Positions 1-6,755 of a stretch of DNA of 16,877 nt are shown here, one piece after another (position 1 is the first letter of the stretch; each line of letters opens with the position of its first letter). A model generated the notes under the pieces. It saw nothing but the letters and a program-made list of their open reading frames with translations. It was not told where the DNA came from and searched no databases. The position numbers were made by a program, and so were the translations under genes. Source of the DNA: Phycisphaerales bacterium (lineage in GTDB: Bacteria > Planctomycetota > Phycisphaerae > Phycisphaerales > SM1A02); contig JASMLY010000081.1 in NCBI GenBank assembly GCA_030748455.1, positions 1 to 16,877 on the forward strand, in the 5' to 3' direction.

Positions 1-1601
1 CTCTCTTCACTTGTCGTGAGTTGTGCCGTGAAGCGCATTGCCGAGAATAGAGATTTCAAAAGTGTAGATTTTTTTTCAGGCGGCGTGAAATATTCTTCAG
101 GCAACAAACAGGCGATCATGGGCACCATACGAATACCCCTCGCGTCAACAACGGAACTGTTTGTTGCGTGCAGAGAAAAACCACCCTGTATATCTGGTAC
201 TGCAACGTCAGTTACTTGGGACGCGATTGCCCCATCAACCAACATTTGAGCCAAAGTACGATCAACCGTTCCGCCAAGATTGTGTACTTCAACACAGGCT
301 TTGGCAATCCATGGAATCAGCGAAGCGTGGTCAGTCGCGCTTGCTGTCGTAATGCAGTGATGAATGGTTTTTTCAGCAAGCGAAAGATACCGCGGTTCTT
401 GTTTGGAAATGTGGGTCATTGCTGCAGCAAGTAGACCACGAGAAAGTGCTGTGTCAGGCTGTGTTGTTCCCCGAACCATCTCAGAAGAAGATTCAATCAC
501 TATGTTTTTACACTGTTCGATCATTGCAACCGTTGGTGTAGAGAGTTTCCTATTTGTACAACTCGCTAATACGATAAAGGAAGCCTCTGTGCTGTTCGAG
601 ATTGGTGATTCGTGTTCGTTGACAACTGCAAGGTCATTCATGATTCTTGTATAGGCATCGATTGCGCCTTTGTTGAACTTGGCATGCGACAATGATGCAT
701 ATCTCAGTAATGCTTCAGCTGCCATGGCCTGAGGTATGAGAGGAGCAAACATTGTGTCGTAGCGATCTGCTTCTGGAATGTACGTACCTGTAATACCAAT
801 GCGATCTTCGTGCGGCCAAACAGATCTAATCAGATAAGAGGCAAGCAGATCTGCAAGTGGTAGCAATCCAGATCTTGATAGTGCACGTGCGGAGATGATT
901 TGATCTCCTCTATACAGTGTTTGAATTGGATCACTTACTTTGTGTTGGTAAGAAGAAGTGAAATCCACTGTGTAGATCGTGACATCTTCTGAAGCGCGAA
1001 GTTGGTGGGACAACACATCGCTAGCAGGGGCGCCCGCTTTTATACACAACCCTTCAAGATGTTGTACTGTTTCTCGGAAGGGGGCTAATCGCATCTGGGA
1101 AGGAAAACGGTACACCCAAGTGTCCCCCCGTCTAATGGCGATGCCATGAACGCCACGCTTGAAAGATTGGGCTGCTCTTTCAAGATTTTTTGTTGGAATC
1201 GGAGTGGGGCTCAAAGCGATTCCAACCTCAATTCCAATATCGGGGAGCAGTTGTTTTTGCAAATCTTTGGAGAGTCTTCGAAAAGTTGGGTCCTTACGTA
1301 AGGTCTGCAATGCTGCTCTTGTTGCAGTGCTCAGGAGATTCTGTTGATCACCAATCGCCTCACCATACCCAATGACTTGCCCGTTTCGCCAAAAGAGAAC
1401 ACAAACAGCCGACGTATCCTTTGGCAAGTGGTCGTGACTCGTAAGTTCAACATGATCATTGTTGACCCATTCTCTAACGATCAGAATCGGGGTTTCACTG
1501 GTTTGGGCGTGCGAAAATTGCACGAGTACACATAAGAAAAGCGGAATATTCAGCCTACAAAGGAGGGAATAACGAGTTTTTTTTGTTGGTTGACTTGCCA
1601 T
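1..1601 (-). CDS. secreted protein with AMMECR1-like N-terminal region (3' end outside window)
   Basis: Reading the minus strand from ATG 1601 gives at least 533 codons with no stop down to base 1, so the C-terminus lies outside the window. Residues 1-32 form a Sec signal peptide: KK/R-rich start, hydrophobic LNIPLFLCVLVQ, likely cleavage after SHA. Residues about 66-175 resemble the AMMECR1 fold: an AAL...LRKDPTFRRL segment, then IGIEVGIALSP and GVHGIAIRRGD, which parallel the family's AA-DPRFPPL, EVSVLSP and G-HGI stretches. The family's RGCIG motif is replaced by IGYGEAIG. The remainder is soluble and rich in Ala/Leu helices, possibly an alpha/alpha repeat; this is inference from composition. 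An in-frame ATG at 1619 is an alternative start, and neither start has a clear Shine-Dalgarno. The function is unknown. Confidence is high that it is a gene and moderate for the domain. Confidence 0.8.
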   Translation of the reverse strand, partial: MASQPTKKTRYSLLCRLNIPLFLCVLVQFSHAQTSETPILIVREWVNNDHVELTSHDHLPKDTSAVCVLFWRNGQVIGYGEAIGDQQNLLSTATRAALQTLRKDPTFRRLSKDLQKQLLPDIGIEVGIALSPTPIPTKNLERAAQSFKRGVHGIAIRRGDTWVYRFPSQMRLAPFRETVQHLEGLCIKAGAPASDVLSHQLRASEDVTIYTVDFTSSYQHKVSDPIQTLYRGDQIISARALSRSGLLPLADLLASYLIRSVWPHEDRIGITGTYIPEADRYDTMFAPLIPQAMAAEALLRYASLSHAKFNKGAIDAYTRIMNDLAVVNEHESPISNSTEASFIVLASCTNRKLSTPTVAMIEQCKNIVIESSSEMVRGTTQPDTALSRGLLAAAMTHISKQEPRYLSLAEKTIHHCITTASATDHASLIPWIAKACVEVHNLGGTVDRTLAQMLVDGAIASQVTDVAVPDIQGGFSLHATNSSVVDARGIRMVPMIACLLPEEYFTPPEKKSTLLKSLFSAMRFTAQLTTSEE

Positions 1602-1678
1602 GTGGAAAAATATGTGCATTGTTGCGTTGTCGGGGGATTGGATTATACGCTTTGAAAAATTTGAGAAGAGGAACGAGT

Positions 1679-1768
1679 ATGCGGTGTACGAGACACGCCA
1701 TGAGATGGACGCGACATAGACGAAAAATCGTCATTCTTACGTTGCTGACCTTTTTGGCGATGTGCTAA
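1679..1768 (+). CDS. possible small membrane peptide (29 residues)
   Basis: A 30-codon frame begins at ATG 1679. It has a well-placed Shine-Dalgarno (AAGAGGA, 1666-1672, six bases before the start) and ends at TAA 1766-1768. The product has a very basic N-terminal half (many Arg, plus His and Trp) followed by one hydrophobic segment, IVILTLLTFLAM, and a terminal Cys. This is what a single-span N-in membrane peptide would look like. The Cys is not in a lipobox (Met at -1). A weak promoter may lie at TTGCGT 1622-1627 and TATACG 1644-1649 (16-bp spacer). No family is recognised. It could be a chance ORF in a spacer; the Shine-Dalgarno is the main support. Confidence 0.3.
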   Translation: MRCTRHAMRWTRHRRKIVILTLLTFLAMC

Positions 1769-1820
1769 CACTGCGAGGTTGAAGTTAGATCATCCGTGAT
1801 CTAAAGAGGAGAGAAGAGAA

Positions 1821-1848
1821 ACAGCCCACCCCATGAGGGGTGGGCTGT
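1821..1848 (-). terminator. intrinsic terminator of rpsA
   Basis: A perfect 12-bp stem (ACAGCCCACCCC / GGGGTGGGCTGT) with a 4-base loop lies 35 bases past the rpsA stop. On the minus strand it is followed by a T-rich tail (TTCTCTTCTC). It may also slow plus-strand transcripts, although the plus tail is poor in T runs. Confidence 0.8.
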
Positions 1849-1882
1849 CTGTTTGGCAATAGAAAATCAATGCACTGGAAAA

Positions 1883-3640
1883 TTACAGGTCAATTTTATC
1901 TGTACCAAGTGCTCCGTGGTCATCCATACCACCACGGGATGGCGACGCTCCTTTGTCCACATGTTCTGTCCAGTCATCCTCGGTGCCGTCATCATCACCT
2001 TGAGCTCGCTTTAAGCTGAGGCCAATCTTGCGTTCATCAAGATCGACTCGAAGGATTTTCACATCGACGTCTTGGTCTGGTTTCACGATTTCTTGTGGAC
2101 TGTCTACTTTTCGATCAGCAAGTTCAGAGATGTGAAGCAATCCTTCAAGACCCTCTTCAAGTTCTACAAAGACGCCAAAGTTCGTAATCTTTGTAACCTT
2201 GCCGTGAACAACCATTCCAGGTTTGTATGCTTCTGGGATAGCTGTTTGCCATGGATCTTCGTGCATTTGCTTAATACCTAAGCTGATGCGTTGCTTATCT
2301 TGGTCAATTTCCAAGACCATACATTCTGCTTCATCACCCTTTTTATACTTCTCATTTGGATGGGCAATTTTCTCTGTCCATGAAATGTCACTGACGTGGA
2401 GCAATCCATCAATACCAGGTTCGATTTCAACGAACGCACCATAGTTCGTGAGGTTACGCACAGCACCAGAAACAACCGTTCCAATAGGATATTTTTCAGC
2501 AACGATTTCCCATGGGTTGCCTTCGACCTGTTTGATACCAAGTGAGATTTCGTGCTTTTCTTTGTCGATATCAAGAACAATGACTTCGATTTCATCGTTT
2601 GGTTGTACGACTTCACTAGGATGATTGACTCGTTTTCTCCAAGACATTTCTGAGACATGGACGAGACCCTCAACACCATCTTCAAGGTGAACAAATGCAC
2701 CATAGCTTACGAGGTTGACAACTTTACCCGTGACTCTGCCATTGATTGGGAATCGTTCTTCAATATCTTCCCAAGGTGATGCTTCTTTTTGTTTCAACCC
2801 AAGTGCGATTTTTTCGCTGTCAAAATCTACTCGAAGCACCTTGACTTCTATCTCATCACCGACTTTACAAAGTTCGCTCGGGTGTTTAATTCGTCCCCAA
2901 CTCATATCGGTGACGTGCAAAAGACCGTCAATTCCACCGAGGTCAACGAATGCGCCGAATTCAGCAACATTTGTGACGCGACCCACAACAACATCGTTTT
3001 GCTTGATCGTGTTGAGCAAGCGCTCTTTCGCTTCGCTTCGTTCATTTTCAAGTAATGTTCGGCGGCTAATGACTATGTTGCGTCGTGGTTCATCGATTTT
3101 GAGAATCTCAGCCCGAACAACTTTCCCGAGATACTGTTGCACATCTGCAGGTCTTCGAACATCAAGTTGAGATGCAGGTAAGAATGCAGGCACACCAATG
3201 TCAACAAGGATGCCGCCCTTAATTCTTCGAAGACCGATTCCTTCAACAATGTCACCTTCTTTGTGTGTTTCGAGTACTTTTTCCCAACCCCGAATACGAT
3301 CAGCTTTGCGCTTCGAGAGTTTGACGATACCGTTTTCATCTTCGATTTCTTCTAAGACAACTTCGACTTGTCTACCTGTTTCTAGTGTGTCCCAATCATC
3401 GAATTCACTTTTATGAACGAGACCTTCAGATTTTAAGCCTACGTCGATCACAGCGTCATCACCAGCTTTGCCAACAACGCGGCCTGCCAAAATGTTACCC
3501 GGTTTATACCCTTGAACGTCAGCGAGATTCATCGCGTCGAGATCGCCTGCGGCAGCTTCAGTGCCAATTGCAGCGAGGATGAGAGCATCTGCCTCGGTCA
3601 TATCGATGCCGAGGTCTGCTATGAGATTATGGTCTACCAT
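1883..3640 (-). CDS. rpsA: 30S ribosomal protein S1
   Basis: A 585-residue protein of the bacterial S1 family, which docks mRNA on the 30S subunit. Six S1 (OB-fold) repeats follow one another at roughly residues 47-115, 130-197, 213-285, 300-372, 386-460 and 473-545. The last four carry the classic signature (GAFV or GVFV, then GLLHVT/GLVHVSEMSW, then spaced ISLGIKQ). Repeats 1 and 2 are degenerate, as usual for the ribosome-binding end of S1. The N-terminal 45 residues are acidic and Ala-rich. The C-terminal tail (about 40 residues) is acidic, then Gly/Ser-rich. Length is close to the usual 550-600. The ATG at 3640 has no Shine-Dalgarno and sits just below a strong hairpin, which fits autoregulated S1 genes elsewhere. 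It is a single-gene unit with its own terminator. Confidence 0.97.
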   Translation of the reverse strand: MVDHNLIADLGIDMTEADALILAAIGTEAAAGDLDAMNLADVQGYKPGNILAGRVVGKAGDDAVIDVGLKSEGLVHKSEFDDWDTLETGRQVEVVLEEIEDENGIVKLSKRKADRIRGWEKVLETHKEGDIVEGIGLRRIKGGILVDIGVPAFLPASQLDVRRPADVQQYLGKVVRAEILKIDEPRRNIVISRRTLLENERSEAKERLLNTIKQNDVVVGRVTNVAEFGAFVDLGGIDGLLHVTDMSWGRIKHPSELCKVGDEIEVKVLRVDFDSEKIALGLKQKEASPWEDIEERFPINGRVTGKVVNLVSYGAFVHLEDGVEGLVHVSEMSWRKRVNHPSEVVQPNDEIEVIVLDIDKEKHEISLGIKQVEGNPWEIVAEKYPIGTVVSGAVRNLTNYGAFVEIEPGIDGLLHVSDISWTEKIAHPNEKYKKGDEAECMVLEIDQDKQRISLGIKQMHEDPWQTAIPEAYKPGMVVHGKVTKITNFGVFVELEEGLEGLLHISELADRKVDSPQEIVKPDQDVDVKILRVDLDERKIGLSLKRAQGDDDGTEDDWTEHVDKGASPSRGGMDDHGALGTDKIDL

Positions 3641-3644
3641 GTGT

Positions 3645-3688
3645 ACTGCGGTCCATTTCGTCTTGGCTGCGGGACCGCGGACCGCAGT
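3645..3688 (-). promoter_or_regulatory. rpsA leader: two mutually exclusive hairpins before the start codon
   Basis: In the mRNA, ACTGCGGTCC (3688-3679) can pair over 10 bp with GGACCGCAGT (3654-3645), which ends four bases before the ATG. The same left arm can instead pair locally: CTGCGG (3687-3682) with CCGCAG (3672-3667), around a 9-base loop. Both cannot form together. The long form would occlude the initiation region and the short form would free it. The pairing is seen in the sequence. A role in S1 autoregulation is inference from the known feedback control of rpsA in Escherichia coli. Confidence 0.5.
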
Positions 3689-3748
3689 TGCTTGAAGTGA
3701 GCCGCAGATCTTGTTCAGGCAACGAGCCCAAAGCGTCCAAGTAGCGGG

Positions 3749-3780
3749 GGTTCACTTGGCCTGTGAAACACAGGCGAACC
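3749..3780 (-). promoter_or_regulatory. strong hairpin in the rpsA upstream region, possible promoter beside it
   Basis: GCCTGTG (3759-3765) and CACAGGC (3769-3775) form a 7-bp stem, extended by GGTTC (3749-3753) and GAACC (3776-3780) across a 5-base bulge. On the minus strand it is followed by CCCCGC, not a T run, so it is a poor terminator for the MFS gene upstream. A TACAAT box (minus strand, 3790-3785) lies directly upstream with no good -35. If it is used, the rpsA transcript would start at about 3778, at the foot of this hairpin. Confidence 0.35.
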
Positions 3781-3816
3781 AACTATTGTACAGGTTCGCA
3801 GTTGCTATTTCTAGTC

Positions 3817-5088
3817 TTACTGCTTTGATTTTCTCTTCGCCCCCATGAGAAGAACCAAAAACCCTATTCCTCCAACCGCAGAGATCGCAGCACCGATGAA
3901 AAAGACGGTTCCTCCGGTTGTTTCTCCTTGACCGAGGAGGGTTGTATAGAGCCACATACCAAGCGCTGGAGCGATCAACCCTCGAATTCCTGTAAGCGTC
4001 ACGTGCAACCCCATATATCTACCAGACTGCTCAAGTGGTGCAAAATCTTGGTGTCCTAAATTCCATGCGAGCACGCCCCCCCCAAAACCAATTCCTCTGA
4101 TTGCAGCAGCAATCCATAACCCCCACGTGCTTCCCATAAAAACACTGAAGCCAAAACAAATTGATGATAGTACGAACACCCAACTGTGAATCGCCCTAAA
4201 TTGAATGACGTGCGTGGTATTGAGTAACCGTGACCAGAGGGGGATACTCAGTGGCATGAGTACAATTGGAATGGTGGAAACGATGAGAATCTCGTCAAGG
4301 TAATCAAAGGAAAATTGGTCTGATAGGACAACCACCAGAGGTGCAGTGAGCATCAGGTTGCCTAAGCCAAAAACAAATTGGCACGACATATATTTTGCAA
4401 ACTGTGGGTCTTCCTTAAGAAGTGCGATTGTTTTCCACGGAGCTGTAGTCGCGAGTTCGGGTTGCTTGCGCTCATCTTCAAGAATTTTTTGGTGATCAGT
4501 GACTCGCATTTTGCTGTAAATCCACGCGCCGAGTATTCCAAAACTCGCAGCGACGGGATAAATCCAACGAAACGCTTCTTCGTTGTGATCCATGACCTCA
4601 CCGATACCGAGGCCGACACTCGCAAGGACGATCGCTTGCACAGTCGCAATCCTGCCGGCGACATCAGCTCTATTTTTTCGAGGGTAATTTGCTTGCCAAA
4701 CACTAGAGCGAAGCGTGACGACTCCTGCCCAGCAGATTCGGGTTCCAACAACACAAAACAGAAGTACGAAAAGACCTAGAGGAGTTCTCGGGACGAAGGA
4801 AACAGCAGCAATGAGTAGGACGACTGCAATTTTAAGGAGTGTGATAAAGCGGATCTTATTTTTTCCGTGACTCACGCCTGCCCAGATGAAGCTTGAAATG
4901 TTTGCAAACCCTTGTGATGCAGCAAGGGCGGCCACCGCCCAGTCGAGAAGTGTTGTGTCGACGGTTCCTGCAAACAGTCGTTTCGTAAGTACGCCTACAA
5001 CTCCACCCTCGATCGCACCCATCATCATCGGGAGAAAAGCCCAAGCGAGGAGTTCTCGCTTATAGTGCGATCTACTCTCAGTGGGCAT
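3817..5088 (-). CDS. MFS-type membrane transporter, substrate unknown
   Basis: A polytopic membrane protein of 423 residues with about 11-12 hydrophobic helices in two halves. They are separated by a charged loop (KMRVTDHQKILEDERKQ region), the layout of the major facilitator superfamily. The first helix begins LLAWAFLPMMMGAIEGGVVG, and a Gly-rich helix IRGIGFGGGVLAWNLGHQ lies in the C-terminal half. The C-terminus is basic (GAKRKSKQ). No substrate-specific motif is recognised. The frame stays open to an ATG at 5121, but that codon lies in the loop of the upstream gene's terminator, so ATG 5088 (MPTESRSHYKRE) is preferred. Neither start has a clear Shine-Dalgarno. It lies upstream of rpsA on the same strand, with a 176-base gap. 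The family call is fairly sure; the role is not. Confidence 0.85.
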   Translation of the reverse strand: MPTESRSHYKRELLAWAFLPMMMGAIEGGVVGVLTKRLFAGTVDTTLLDWAVAALAASQGFANISSFIWAGVSHGKNKIRFITLLKIAVVLLIAAVSFVPRTPLGLFVLLFCVVGTRICWAGVVTLRSSVWQANYPRKNRADVAGRIATVQAIVLASVGLGIGEVMDHNEEAFRWIYPVAASFGILGAWIYSKMRVTDHQKILEDERKQPELATTAPWKTIALLKEDPQFAKYMSCQFVFGLGNLMLTAPLVVVLSDQFSFDYLDEILIVSTIPIVLMPLSIPLWSRLLNTTHVIQFRAIHSWVFVLSSICFGFSVFMGSTWGLWIAAAIRGIGFGGGVLAWNLGHQDFAPLEQSGRYMGLHVTLTGIRGLIAPALGMWLYTTLLGQGETTGGTVFFIGAAISAVGGIGFLVLLMGAKRKSKQ

Positions 5089-5099
5089 TGAGTGTACGT

Positions 5100-5137
5100 G
5101 GAAAAATTTACGAAGCGGCATTGGTAGTGCCGCTTCG
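5100..5137 (-). terminator. intrinsic terminator of the small lipoprotein gene
   Basis: A perfect 10-bp stem CGAAGCGGCA (5111-5120) / TGCCGCTTCG (5128-5137) with a 7-base loop, followed on the minus strand by TAAATTTTT. It ends the lipoprotein transcript 36 bases past its stop. It also argues against the upstream ATG (5121) for the MFS gene, because that codon is in the hairpin. Confidence 0.85.
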
Positions 5138-5172
5138 TGTGAAAGTACAGTTGAAACAGATCGCCAAGAAAA

Positions 5173-5439
5173 TTATGGTGAGTTGCCAGTTGTATTGACA
5201 ACTGGAAGTGGGGAAAGACGGCTTGGCCTGTTTGTATACCAAACCCGTCCTAGATCTTCTTGATACATGCGTTCGTTTTGATTATCAACCATGACGAGGT
5301 CAACGTTCACATCCGTATGTGTTTGTGAAAGGGTGTCCATGGTGGGTGCCACGTTCTTGAGCCCTACACGGTTACCAGTGCAACCTGCGAGTAGAACGAG
5401 TGTTGCGATTGCGAATGTGTATTTGAGAATTTGGTTCAT
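5173..5439 (-). CDS. small lipoprotein, unknown function
   Basis: An 88-residue protein with a lipoprotein signal peptide: MNQILKYTF start, hydrophobic AIATLVLLAG, and lipobox LLAG-C with the lipidated Cys at residue 20. The mature part of about 69 residues is hydrophilic and contains no recognised domain. It includes a DVNVDLVMVDNQ stretch and a Tyr/Trp-containing segment (GRVWYTNRPSR). The start is well supported by a Shine-Dalgarno, AGAGGT, five bases before the ATG. It is a monocistronic unit: its own terminator follows, and a divergent non-coding transcript may start on its other side. The probable location is the cell envelope. Confidence 0.8.
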   Translation of the reverse strand: MNQILKYTFAIATLVLLAGCTGNRVGLKNVAPTMDTLSQTHTDVNVDLVMVDNQNERMYQEDLGRVWYTNRPSRLSPLPVVNTTGNSP

Positions 5440-5546
5440 CTTGTACCTCTTTATGAATGCTAAAACGAGTTGTGTAGTCTCTCAGGATACGCCTTTTCTG
5501 TCAACTCCATTCTTCCCTCCCTCTCCGATGCACTGTTCGAGGAGTG

Positions 5547-5555
5547 TGCTACACT
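5547..5555 (+). promoter_or_regulatory. possible extended -10 promoter of the plus-strand RNA
   Basis: TGCTACACT matches an extended -10 element (TGn plus TACACT, 5550-5555). There is no good -35 at the usual distance. It would start transcription near 5562, giving an RNA of about 197 bases ending at the terminator. Weak evidence on its own. Confidence 0.25.
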
Positions 5556-5561
5556 TCGGAT

Positions 5562-5758
5562 GTTGGCAAATTGCCTACTTGTGCTCGATCCTGTCGAACC
5601 CTCAGGGATCGTACTAGCCGCTTCGATGACCAAGCCTCTCTTTTGTGGAAGGTCGGGCATGACGGCTCACGAGCCCACCTCACGGTATTGGGTTCGAGCG
5701 CTGCAGGCGGTTTGCTAGCATTTTCCGCAGGCTGGGTTTACTCAGTCTGCGTTTTTTT
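5562..5758 (+). ncRNA. candidate structured non-coding RNA, family not recognised
   Basis: A plus-strand intrinsic terminator (5726-5758) has no coding gene in front of it. The sequence before it folds. GGCAA/TTGCC (5565-5575) is palindromic. CGATCC (5586-5591) pairs with GGATCG (5606-5611). A long-range stem joins CTAGCCGC (5614-5621) to GCGG (5707-5710) and CTAG (5715-5718), with a 4-base bulge. It encloses GACC/GGTC (5628-5631/5651-5654, helped by CC/GG inside) and the palindrome GGCTCACGAGCC (5664-5675). I looked for the hallmarks of SRP RNA, tmRNA, RNase P RNA and tRNA and did not find them. The 5' end is set only by a weak promoter. It is divergent from the lipoprotein gene and convergent with the anti-sigma gene. 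An RNA is more likely than a peptide here, but this is inference. Confidence 0.45.
5726..5758 (+). terminator. plus-strand intrinsic terminator
   Basis: An 11-bp stem with two G-U pairs, CGCAGGCTGGG (5726-5736) / CTCAGTCTGCG (5741-5751), a TTTA loop, then seven T (5752-5758). On the minus strand there is no T tract, so it points to a plus-strand transcript. Confidence 0.85.
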
Positions 5759-5760
5759 GT

Positions 5761-5786
5761 CGCATAGAATAGACGCATAGAGTAGG
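5761..5786. repeat. 13-bp imperfect tandem repeat
   Basis: CGCATAGAATAGA is followed directly by CGCATAGAGTAGG, two copies with two mismatches, immediately after the plus-strand terminator. No function can be assigned. Confidence 0.5.
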
Positions 5787-5858
5787 TACATATTTTCAAG
5801 GGCGGAGGGCATCACCCCCCATTGGTTGTGCATGATTGGCAGTTTCTCAGTATTTCAA

Positions 5859-5902
5859 TAAAAAACTGGATCCAAGTCCTGAAAAAAGTGACTTGGATCC
5901 AG
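5859..5902 (-). terminator. intrinsic terminator of the sigma/anti-sigma operon
   Basis: A perfect 13-bp stem CTGGATCCAAGTC (5866-5878) / GACTTGGATCCAG (5890-5902) with an 11-base loop. On the minus strand it is followed by TTTTTTATT. It lies 26 bases past the anti-sigma stop. Confidence 0.92.
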
Positions 5903-5928
5903 AGTGTGGGGTGGCAATTTGTATTGTG

Positions 5929-6741
5929 TTACGTCCAGGCGACTTCGCCAGAAGTCGTCACAGCTCTATACGTAAGTTGTCCCGCGATTGCTTTGTCTAC
6001 AGAAAACGTCTGTGCAATAACAGGTGTATTCCCTGCATGAATGCGAGCAAGTTCAAGAACTTCCCCATCAGGGGTTGTTCCTTGGATGATAAATTCTTCG
6101 CCATCTTTAAGATCGATTGCAAGAATGTATCCAGCACCCGTTCGCTCGTTGATGGCAACTCGGATGTACCCTGTTGGATCTCCGTTTTCGCGTTCTAGCC
6201 CGACTGCTGGAGCAGAGGGGTTGCGAATGAACTCGCCGAATTCAGAGCCAATGAGATCCGTCAATGTTTGCTCAACATCTGCATTGAGTGCGTACTTTGT
6301 AATGTTGTTTGCACGATCATTTGCATTGATCGCAAACGCTGCAAGCACGACACTTACTCCAAAGAGCACCATTGCTACGGCACGCCAAGCAGAACTACCC
6401 CTTGATGTATGATTCGTACGTCTACCCGCTCTTGCACCAATCAGTGCAAGCGGGGCAAGCCTCTTCGCTTCGTCATCAGCTGCTTTTGCAACCGCGTCGA
6501 GCACTCGTTTTCGTAACGCACTATCTGGCAATTCATCAGGAAGAAGCGTTTCGTCAGTTGCAAGGTCCTCTTGTATACGAGTAACCTCTTCTTGTACTGC
6601 GACTGGTGCATCGAGGAAGGCTGCATTGAACAATTCCGATTCAAGTGGCTCTAAAAGACCAAACCCATCAAGAACGGCAAGTTCAAGAAGTTGTTTTTTG
6701 TCAGGATGTTCGTTCGTAGTCATAAGTAACTCATCAATCAA
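5929..6741 (-). CDS. membrane anti-sigma factor, RskA-like
   Basis: A 270-residue protein, the partner of the ECF sigma factor encoded just upstream (14-base gap). The N-terminal 90 residues are a cytoplasmic helical sigma-binding domain (LELAVLDGFGLLEPLE...). One membrane helix lies at about residues 119-139 (WRAVAMVLFGVSVVLAAFAI), and the rest is an extracytoplasmic beta-rich domain of about 130 residues. There is no Cys in the protein, so the zinc-binding HxxxCxxC motif of ZAS-type anti-sigmas is absent, as in the RskA family. RskA proteins are released by regulated proteolysis; whether this one is cannot be seen. The start may be ATG 6741 or ATG 6723; neither has a strong Shine-Dalgarno. 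Family assignment is from domain layout and context. Confidence 0.8.
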   Translation of the reverse strand: MIDELLMTTNEHPDKKQLLELAVLDGFGLLEPLESELFNAAFLDAPVAVQEEVTRIQEDLATDETLLPDELPDSALRKRVLDAVAKAADDEAKRLAPLALIGARAGRRTNHTSRGSSAWRAVAMVLFGVSVVLAAFAINANDRANNITKYALNADVEQTLTDLIGSEFGEFIRNPSAPAVGLERENGDPTGYIRVAINERTGAGYILAIDLKDGEEFIIQGTTPDGEVLELARIHAGNTPVIAQTFSVDKAIAGQLTYRAVTTSGEVAWT

Positions 6742-6755
6742 TTTTGGCCAACATA

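Larger units (their letters stand above)
5440..5928. other. 489-base gene-free stretch
   Basis: The stretch lies between the lipoprotein start and the end of the anti-sigma gene. It contains a probable plus-strand structured RNA with its own terminator (about 5562-5758), a 13-bp tandem repeat (5761-5786), and the terminator of the anti-sigma gene (5859-5902). ORFs of 66 and 82 codons on opposite strands lack ribosome binding sites and protein-like composition. The remaining bases show nothing recognisable. Confidence 0.7.

Noticed and set aside
2278..3170. Long alternative frames inside rpsA (141 codons minus, 151 codons plus)
   Set aside because: The main frame encodes a complete six-domain S1 protein. 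The other frames are Ser/Thr- or Lys-rich shadows without domains or ribosome binding sites.
5691..5697. GGTTCGA, a tRNA T-loop-like motif
   Set aside because: No acceptor stem, D arm or anticodon arm could be built around it on the plus strand.
5460..5718. ORFs of 66 codons (minus) and 82 codons (plus) in the gap before the anti-sigma gene
   Set aside because: They overlap on opposite strands, lack Shine-Dalgarno sites and have low-complexity composition. The plus one starts at TTG and stops inside the region that folds as RNA. A structured RNA explains the terminator better.
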